Assembly (NCBI GenBank): GCA_002364245.1
Contig: DEXR01000020.1
Location: 21,450-29,280, forward strand
Length of the DNA stretch: 7,831 nt
Source: Flavobacteriaceae bacterium UBA3179
Lineage (GTDB): Bacteria; Bacteroidota; Bacteroidia; Flavobacteriales; Flavobacteriaceae
Direction of reading: 5' to 3'
In this document: positions 1 to 7,500 of the stretch, piece by piece
How the letters are laid out: each line of letters begins with the position of its first letter
Numbering within the stretch: position 1 is the first letter of the stretch
Position numbers and translations under genes: made by a program
Notes under the pieces: model-generated
Databases searched by the model: none
What the model saw: only the letters and a program-made list of their open reading frames with translations
What the model was told of the DNA's origin: nothing

Positions 1-828
1 ATCATCGACCCGAAGTCTGACGAGCAAGAAGAAAAACGAAATTATTACGCAGAAAAGCATTGGAAAAGCCGTAGAAGAAGCGGTATTACGTTATATGACG
101 CCCAAAAAATAATGCGAGAGCGAAATTACTTTGCAGCCATGATGGTGAACGAAGGCGATGCGGATACTATGATTTCAGGGTATTCCAGAGCGTATCCTTC
201 AGTGGTTCGCCCAGTACTAGAAACTATTGGTAGGTTCGACGGGGTGAGTAAAGTAGCTACTACCAATTTAATGCTTACTAAAAGAGGTCCTTTGTTTATT
301 TCTGATACTTCTATAAATATAGATCCTACAGCTAAGGAATTGGCTAAAATCGCACAAATGACCAATTACACAATGAAAATGTTTGGTTTAACACCTGTTA
401 TTGCGATGGTGTCGTATGCAAATTTTGGTTCTTCAAAAGATCCACACGCTACTAAAGTGAAAGAAGCTGTTGATTATTTGCATAGAGTTGTTCCAGATAT
501 GCATGTAGATGGGGAGTTGCAAACAGACTTTGCGTTAAACCCAGATATGCTTCAGAAGAAATTTCCGTTTTCAAAATTGGCTGGTAAAAAAGTAAATGCT
601 TTGGTATTTCCAAACCTGGACTCAGCAAACAGTAATTACAAACTTCTAAAAGAGCTTAATGGGGTTGAATCTATTGGTCCAATAATGTTAGGTATGCGAA
701 AACCAGTTCACATTCTTCAGTTGGGTGCAAGTGTAGAAGAAATGGTAAATATGGCTGCGGTTTCGGTTGTAGATGCACAACAAAAAGAGAAGCGTAAAAA
801 AGAAGCGTTAAAGCAGCAAAAAGACTAA
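1..828 (+). CDS. maeB: NADP-dependent malic enzyme, MaeB type (C-terminal phosphotransacetylase-like domain; 5' end outside window)
   Basis: The frame is open from the first base, and 275 residues precede the TAA at 826-828. MaeB-type malic enzymes decarboxylate malate to pyruvate in the cytoplasm, producing NADPH. They are usually about 760 residues: N-terminal malic and NAD(P)-binding domains followed by a phosphate acetyl/butyryl-transferase (PTA)-like domain. Only the latter is visible. The best marker is the stretch from visible residue about 47 (MMVNEGDADTMISGYSRAYP), followed by VVRPVLETIG; this is the typical PTA N-EG-AD-...-G-.R.YP...RP pattern. Later come the segments FPNLDSANSNYKLLKEL and GPIMLGMRKPVHILQLGAS, also typical of the family. 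In characterised MaeB proteins this domain binds acetyl-CoA as an allosteric regulator rather than acting as an enzyme. The ATG at 112 is internal, because the homologous sequence runs upstream to base 1. The protein ends in a Lys/Gln/Glu-rich tail. A stand-alone Pta is less likely, because the surviving sequence matches the MaeB version better. Confidence 0.9.
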   Translation: MIDPKSDEQEEKRNYYAEKHWKSRRRSGITLYDAQKIMRERNYFAAMMVNEGDADTMISGYSRAYPSVVRPVLETIGRFDGVSKVATTNLMLTKRGPLFISDTSINIDPTAKELAKIAQMTNYTMKMFGLTPVIAMVSYANFGSSKDPHATKVKEAVDYLHRVVPDMHVDGELQTDFALNPDMLQKKFPFSKLAGKKVNALVFPNLDSANSNYKLLKELNGVESIGPIMLGMRKPVHILQLGASVEEMVNMAAVSVVDAQQKEKRKKEALKQQKD

Positions 829-883
829 GTTTTTTCGCCATTATTTTCACATTTTTGAGACTGGCAGATGCAAATAATTATGC

Positions 884-891
884 TATATTTG
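884..891 (+). promoter_or_regulatory. Bacteroidota -7 promoter box (TATATTTG) upstream of ruvA
   Basis: TATATTTG is an exact match to the TAnnTTTG -7 consensus used by the Bacteroidota primary sigma factor. It lies in the only intergenic gap of the window, 23 nt before the ruvA ATG, so transcription would start near 896-900 with a leader of roughly 15-19 nt. A matching -33 TTG is not clear: the nearest (855-857) sits 26 bp upstream of the box, wider than usual. This is probably the promoter for ruvA and, by read-on, sprA. The call rests on motif and position only. Confidence 0.55.
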
Positions 892-914
892 AGCCTTTAA
901 CATTTTTATAACGT

Positions 915-1496
915 ATGATAACCCACATTGAGGGAAAATTAGTAGAAAAGAACCCAACCAATATAGTGATTGACTGTAATGGTGTTGGTTATTTTATCAA
1001 TGTTTCGTTACATACTTTTTCACAACTTCCCGCTTCAGAAAATATAAAAGTATATACTCATTTACAGGTTCGTGAAGATGCGCATACTTTGTATGGTTTT
1101 TATGAAAAAGCAGAACGGGAAATTTTTAGGTTGCTAGTGTCGGTTTCCGGAGTAGGTGCAAGTACCGCTCGAACCATGTTGTCTTCTTTAACCCCAGAAC
1201 AAGTTAAAGATGCTGTTGCAACAGAAGATGCGGCAGTTATTCAATCTGTTAAAGGCATAGGGACAAAAACCGCACAGCGGGTGATATTAGATTTAAAAGA
1301 TAAAGTGCTAAAAGTAGAGGGCTTAGCGGGTATTTCTACAAGTTCAAGCAATACGAACAAAAATGAAGCGTTATCTGCTTTGGAGACGCTCGGGTTTGCA
1401 CGTAAACAATCTGAAAAAGTTTGCGATAAAATTATAAAGGAAAACCCACAGGCAACTGCTGAAGAAATTATAAAACAAGCTTTAAAAAATTTATAA
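915..1496 (+). CDS. ruvA: Holliday junction branch migration complex subunit RuvA
   Basis: This is a complete 193-residue protein, close to the usual RuvA length of about 190-205. A RuvA tetramer grips the four-way Holliday junction and loads the RuvB hexameric motor for branch migration during recombination and repair in the cytoplasm. The three RuvA domains are visible. Residues 1-63 form the OB fold, starting MITHIEGKLVEK and including the GVGYFINV strand. This domain carries the acidic pin, Glu54-Asp55 in VREDAHTLYGF, which keeps the junction open. Residues 64-130 hold two helix-hairpin-helix DNA-binding motifs, SGVGAST (about 78-84) and KGIGTKTAQR (113-122). A Ser/Thr/Asn-rich linker (about 133-148) leads to the RuvB-binding domain III (about 149-193, starting NEALSALETLGFARK). 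The ATG at 915 gives the exact family N-terminus. No Shine-Dalgarno is seen upstream, which is normal for Flavobacteriia. ruvB and ruvC are not in this window. Confidence 0.97.
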   Translation: MITHIEGKLVEKNPTNIVIDCNGVGYFINVSLHTFSQLPASENIKVYTHLQVREDAHTLYGFYEKAEREIFRLLVSVSGVGASTARTMLSSLTPEQVKDAVATEDAAVIQSVKGIGTKTAQRVILDLKDKVLKVEGLAGISTSSSNTNKNEALSALETLGFARKQSEKVCDKIIKENPQATAEEIIKQALKNL

Positions 1497-1502
1497 CAAT
1501 TG
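1497..1502 (+). promoter_or_regulatory. ruvA-sprA junction: 3-nt spacer and TTG start codon
   Basis: The ruvA TAA (1494-1496) is followed by CAA and then TTG (1500-1502), the only recognised start codon in the sprA frame before the signal peptide. ATG and GTG are absent from this frame between the stop and codon 96, where the first ATG occurs at 1785. There is no GGAGG-like site; the upstream bases are A/T-rich. The 3-nt gap suggests translational coupling, with ribosomes finishing ruvA restarting on sprA. The coupling is inferred from spacing alone. Confidence 0.75.
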
Positions 1503-1592
1503 GGCGCAAAAAATTACGATTACATTCATAGGTTTTGTAGGTTATTATTAATTGTAGGGGCTGTTTTTGCAACAACTACACCTACTTTTTCA
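1500..1592 (+). other. Sec signal peptide of SprA (residues 1-31)
   Basis: Reading from the TTG, the chain begins MGAKNYDYIHRFCRLLLIVG, followed by AVFATTTPTFS and then QDS. This gives a basic N-region (Lys4, Arg11, Arg14), a hydrophobic core at about 15-24 (LLLIVGAVFA) and a TFS|QD cleavage site, with small residues at -3 (Thr29) and -1 (Ser31) and Gln as the likely first mature residue. Signal peptides ending just before a Q-D or Q are common in Bacteroidota. Cys13 lies inside the hydrophilic N-region and is not followed by a lipoprotein layout, so this is not a lipobox. It supports both the outer-membrane location and the TTG start. Confidence 0.85.
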
Positions 1593-4500
1593 CAGGATTC
1601 TACCAAAACAGGATACGATAAAGGTAGAATAGACCTGCCAGAACCCACAAGTATTGAAGATCTTTACACATACGATCCTATTACCGATCGGTATATCTAC
1701 ACTAGAACATTAGGGAGTTTTAAAATATCGTATCCAATTATTCTTACTCCAGAAGAATATCAACAACTTATTCTGGAAGAAGAAATGAAAGCCTACTTTA
1801 AAGAAAAAATCGATGCAGCCGATGGAAGAAAAGAAGGGTCTGAAGAGGCACAAAAAAACCTATTGCCTGCTTTTTATGTGAATTCTAACTTTTTCGAATC
1901 CATTTTTGGCGGAAATACAATTGAAGTTATTCCGCAAGGTTCGGTAGAAATAGATTTAGGCCTTTTATACACCAAGCAGGACAATCCGGCTTTTTCGCCT
2001 AGAAACCGGAGTGATATGTCGTTCGATTTTGATCAACGTATCAGTTTAAGTTTGTTGGGAAAAGTAGGTGAGAGGCTTCAAATTACTGCAAATTATGATA
2101 CCCAGTCAACCTTTGATTTTCAAAATCAAATAAAACTTGAATATACGCCAACCGAAGACGATATCATTCAGAAAATTGAAGTGGGTAACGTGAGTATGCC
2201 ACTTAACAGTTCTTTAATTCAAGGCGCGCAAAGTCTATTTGGGGTAAAAACACAATTGCAATTTGGTAAAACAACGATAACTGGTGTGTTTTCCGAACAA
2301 AAATCTGAAACCCGCACTGTAACTGCAGAAGGTGGTGCGACTGTTACAGATTATGAGCTCTTTGCTTCAGAATATGACGAAAACCGCCACTATTTCTTAG
2401 CGCATTATTTTAGAGATAATTATGATAGAGCATTGCAGCAGTACCCTTTTATCAATTCAAATGTACAAGTTACAAGAGTAGAAATATGGATAACTAACCG
2501 TAGCAACAACACCGAAAATGTTCGTAATATCGTTGCTTTACAAGATATTGGGGAGTCAAACTCAGAAAATATTGGCCTAACGGTACCTCCTGGAGGATTT
2601 ATAAATAAACCTAGAGGGTCTTACCCTGATAATAGTAACAATGATTTTAACCCATTTGGAATAAATGACCCCTCTGTACCTTCCGTATTAAACAGTGCCA
2701 TTCGCGATGTTGCAACTGTGCAATCTGGATTTGGAGGTGTTCCTGTGCAACAAGGAGTTGATTATGTGGTTCAGGAAAACGTGAGGAAGTTGCAGCCAAG
2801 CGAATATACACTGCATCCACAATTAGGGTATATTTCCTTAAACCAGCGCCTTAATAATGATGAAGTTTTGGGTGTTTCTTTTCAATTCACCGTAAACGGA
2901 AAAGTATACCAAGTTGGTGAATTTTCCAATGATGGAGTTGAAGCTACTGGAACTGGAGATTTTGGTGATGGAGATCCCAATGATCCACCAGAAGGAGGTA
3001 TAGAAGGCGTGTCTCAAAACTTAGTGGTTAAAATGTTGAAAAGTAATATTACCAATGTTCAAGAGCCGGTTTGGGACTTGATGATGAAAAATATCTATTC
3101 CATCGGTGCTTTTCAACTTGAGCAAGAAGATTTTAGAATGAATATTCTTTATACAGATCCTTCACCACTTAATTACATTACTGGAGTGGATGGCACACCG
3201 TTGCCGGAGGATGTTGAAAGTACAACATTGCTTCGTGTCTTTAACTTGGATAGATTGAACTTTAATGGCGATCCACAACAAGGTGGAGATGGTTTCTTTG
3301 ACTTTTTGCCCAATATTACTGTAGATACCCAAAACGGACAGATCATATTTACCTCGGTAGAACCTTTTGGTAAGTATTTGTTTGACAAGTTGGACAATAC
3401 GCCAGGTGGTGTTGAAAATTACAATGTTCCATCTACCTATAACGCCAACCAAAACAAATATGTGTTTAGGTCATTATATACCTCTACTAAAACACAAGCA
3501 GAACAAGAAGATAGCGATAAAAATAAATTTCAGTTAAAAGGTAGTTATAAATCAACCGGGGCTGATGGAATCCCTATTGGAGCGTTTAATATTCCACAGG
3601 GTTCGGTAACCGTTACCGCTGGAGGACGTGAATTGGTTGAAGGGGTAGATTATACTGTAAACTATCAACTGGGAAGGGTGCAAATTTTAGACCCTGCTTT
3701 ATTGAATTCTAATACACCTATTCAGATTTCTACAGAAAATAATACGTTGTTTGGACAACAAACCAAACGTTTTACAGGGTTGAATATAGAACATAAATTT
3801 AGCGATAAGTTGCAAGTTGGTGCTACATATTTGAATTTGAATGAACGCCCTTTAACGCAAAAATCTTCATACAATTCTGAACCCATTAACAACACAATTT
3901 TTGGGGTAAATGCAAATTACTCTACCGAAGTTCCATTTTTAACAAGATTGGTAAATAAATTACCTAACATTGATACCGATGTGGAGTCGAATGTTTCATT
4001 GCGGGGAGAATTTGCTTATTTAATGCCTGGTGCACCAAAAGTTTCAGACTTTGACGGAAAAGCCACTGTATATGTTGATGATTTTGAGGCTTCACAGACG
4101 GAGTTGGATATCAGTACACCAAACACGTGGTTCTTAGGAAGCACCCCAGTAGGTTTTGGCGGTGAAATTTCAAACGAATTATCCTATAATTACAATCGCG
4201 CAAAATTGGCATGGTACACAATTGATCCAATTTTTTATAGTAGCCAACGCCCAGAAGGTATAACGGACGAAGATCTCTCATCACCTTTTACAAGAAGGAT
4301 TTTTAGAGATGAAATTTTCCCTGAACAGGACATAATACAAGGACAAACACAAGCTTTGTTTTCGTTAGATTTGGCTTACTTCCCTTCGGAAAGAGGGCCG
4401 TATAACTTTAATCCACAAGCGGCAGGAGGAAATACATTGCCAAATCCTCAAGATAGATTTGCAGGTATTTCCAGACAATTAACAACCACAGATTTTGAAC

Positions 4501-7500
4501 GTTCTAATGTTGAATATATTCAATTTTGGGTAATGGATCCCTACATATATGATGAAACAAGTGGAAGTACTGGAGGAACTATTAATTTTAACTTAGGTAA
4601 TATTTCCGAAGATCTTTTAAAAGATGGAAGAAAACAATACGAAAACGGATTACCTGAAAATGGAGGGGATGAGAATACCATACCAACCATTTTTGGAAAA
4701 GTACCAACCAATCAATCACTTGTTTACGCATTTGACACTGATGGCCAACAACGTACCAACCAAGATATTGGGTACGATGGCCTAAATGATGCAGGAGAAG
4801 CTGCCAAGTTCTCAGATTTTAGCAACTTAGCTGATCCGGCAAATGATAACTATCAATACTTTTTACAAGCAGATGGCGATGTAATTAACCGCTATCGTCA
4901 ATACAATGGCACACAAGGAAACTCACCAGTAGAAGTTACTAACGTAAACCGTGGTTCGACCACACAACCAGACGTTGAGGACATTAACCGTGACAATACA
5001 ATGAATACGGTAGATGCTTATTTTGAATATAACGTTCCAGTATTCCCTGGGATGGACAAAAGCAACAATGAATATATTACCGATGTAAAGGAAATACAAG
5101 TAACCACACCAAATAATGAAACTATAGATGCTCGTTGGGTACAATTTAAAATACCGATTAGCGATCCAGACCAAACCATAAACGGAATTTCTGACTTTAG
5201 GTCTATCCGTTTTATGCGGATGTATCTTTCCCAGTTTTCTGAAGCAACCGTGCTCCGTTTTGGTACTTTGGAATTGGTGCGTGGTGATTATAGAAGGTAT
5301 ACGCAAACGCTTGATGAAACTGGAGAAGACCCAGAAATGGATGATACCGTTTTTGAAAGTGAATCAGTTAATATTGAAGAAAATGAAAACAGACAGCCTA
5401 TTCCTTATGTACTACCTCCAGGGGTATTGCGTGAACAACTGAATAACAACAACAATTTAATTCGTCAAAACGAGCAATCCCTTGCTTTACGAGTTAATGG
5501 ATTAGAGCCCGGTGATGGCCGTGGGGTTTATAAAAACTTCAATGTAGATATGCGCCAGTATGAGAACCTGGAAATGTTTATCCACGCAGAGTCATTACAA
5601 AATGAAGCAGCATTAGACGACGGCGAAATGGTTGCGTTTATGCGTTTGGGTAATGACCTTTCGCAAAACTATTATGAAATTGAAATTCCGCTCAACCCAA
5701 CCTCTTTTGGATCAACTTCGCGAGAAGAAGTATGGCCGGCAGCAAACCGTATCAGGCTTCCGTTAGCATTGTTACAAGAAATTAAAACCCGTGTTCTGGG
5801 ATCAACCGAACCACCTGAAGATCCAACAAAACCTGTGTATTTTAATCAATCGGAACTTGATCCTAATTATTCAGGTCCTGAAAACGAAATGCGTATTGGT
5901 ATAAAAGGAAACCCAAGTTTTGGTAATGTGCGCACCATTATGTTGGGATTGAAAAACAGGGAAACCAATACCAGCGACATTGCTGGAGAAGTGTGGTTTA
6001 ACGAATTGCGTCTTTCAGATCTTAAAAATCAAGGAGGCTGGGCAGCAGTCGCTACATTGGACGCCAATATGGCCGATTTTATGAACGTAAGTGCTACGGG
6101 TAGAAGAAGTACTATTGGTTTTGGATCGGTAGAACAGGGGCCAAACCAGCGTAGCCGTGAAGATGTAAAACAATATGATGTAGTGACCAACTTTAATTTA
6201 GGTCAAATGCTTCCAGAGAAATGGGGCATTCAATTGCCATTTAATTATGGACGTTCAGAAGAATTGATAACACCGCAATACGACCCCGAATTTCAAGATA
6301 TAGAGTTGGAAACCCGTCTTGATAATACCGAAAATGAAGATGAAAAAGAAAGTATTAGGCAGCAATCTGTTGATTATACAAAGCGACAAAGTGTGAACTT
6401 TATAGGGGTTAGAAAGGATAGAACTGGCGATAAAAAGCCAAAACCGTATGATATTGAAAATTTCACTTTCTCCTATTCTTATAATCAAGTAGATCATCAC
6501 GATTTTGAAATTGAAGATGCCCTAGATCAAAATGTAAGGGTGGGCGGAACCTATAATTTTAATTTTGATCAAAAACCGTATGAGCCTTTTAAAAAGAATG
6601 ATTCGTTATTTACCGGAAAGTATTGGCAGTTTTTAAAAGACTTTAATATTAATTACAAACCGACAAATATCTCGGTAAGTTCTAATATAGTTCGTCAATA
6701 TAATGAGCAAAAATTCAGGGAGCTAAATCGTTTGCCAGGAAATATAGGTATTCCTACATTGTATCAGCGAAACTTCTTGTTTGACTGGGAATATACCATC
6801 AACTATAATTTAACAAAATCGTTGCGTTTTAACTTTAACTCATCAAACAATAGGCTTGTAACCAATTACCTGGATGATGAAGGATTTTCAGATGATAGCA
6901 TTGGTATATGGGATGGGTTTTTTGATATTGGCGATCCTAATCAACATTTCCAATCTTTACAGTTAAATTATGACCTTCCTTTCAACAAGTTTCCATTTTT
7001 AAAGTTTATTAGGGCTACTTATTCCTATACGGGAGATTTCCAATGGCAGGATGGTAGTGATTTGTTCAATAATATTTCAATACCAAACCGGGATGGAACC
7101 GGTAGTCAAGTATATGACTTAGGGAACTCGGTACAAAATGCTATGACGCATGCCATTAATTCCAATATAGACATGACTGGCTTTTACCGCTATGTTGGTC
7201 TTACCAAGAAAACAAAAAGCAGTAATGAGGCCGAATCACGTAGCTCCAGACTGGATAATGGTACAGGGGGCAAGGTAGGCTTGGACAATAATAAAGCAGG
7301 TCAAGATAAGGAGGGAAAAGAACAAGAAGATAATGGCTCCTTGTTTGCCAATAGAACTGAAAACAATGTGTTGGGCAACAGAGGAGGTGCTCAAGGCGGA
7401 GGCGCTTCCTTAAGCACTGGTGATAAAGCAGTAAACACCCTCATTGGCTTGGTGACTTCCATCAAGAAAATTAAATTTAATTATCAAGAAAACCAAGGTA

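Noticed and set aside
126..365. Minus-strand 79-codon open frame opposite the malic enzyme
   Set aside because: It is antisense to the conserved phosphotransacetylase-like domain, which fully explains this stretch.
818..835. A-run, short spacer and T-run at the malic enzyme stop as a possible terminator
   Set aside because: The stem would be about five A-T pairs with no G-C support, too weak to call a rho-independent terminator.
1494..1502. Possible stop-codon readthrough making a RuvA-SprA fusion (TAA CAA TTG resembles the CARYYA readthrough context, and both genes share a frame)
   Set aside because: The context matches only partly and is known mainly from eukaryotic and viral systems; a fusion would bury the signal peptide inside the chain, so re-initiation at TTG is far simpler.
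1682..1693. 12-bp palindrome TACCGATCGGTA early in sprA
   Set aside because: It lies in codons for the ITDRY segment, has no partner copy noticed nearby, and is short enough to be chance.
3162..3452. Two overlapping minus-strand open frames (96 and 74 codons) within sprA
   Set aside because: They overlap each other in different frames and lie antisense to SprA; neither resembles a known family.
4923..5306. Open frame of 127 codons on the minus strand within sprA
   Set aside because: It lies wholly antisense to well-conserved SprA coding sequence, has no promoter or recognisable domain, and its composition is what antisense reading of this gene would give.
5260..5442. Plus-strand 60-codon open frame in another frame of sprA
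   Set aside because: It overlaps SprA coding sequence and shows no family resemblance.
6255..6500. Minus-strand open frame of 81 codons rich in Ile, Leu and Phe
   Set aside because: The hydrophobic look comes from reading AT-rich, Asp/Glu/Asn-rich SprA codons backwards; it is not a credible membrane protein.
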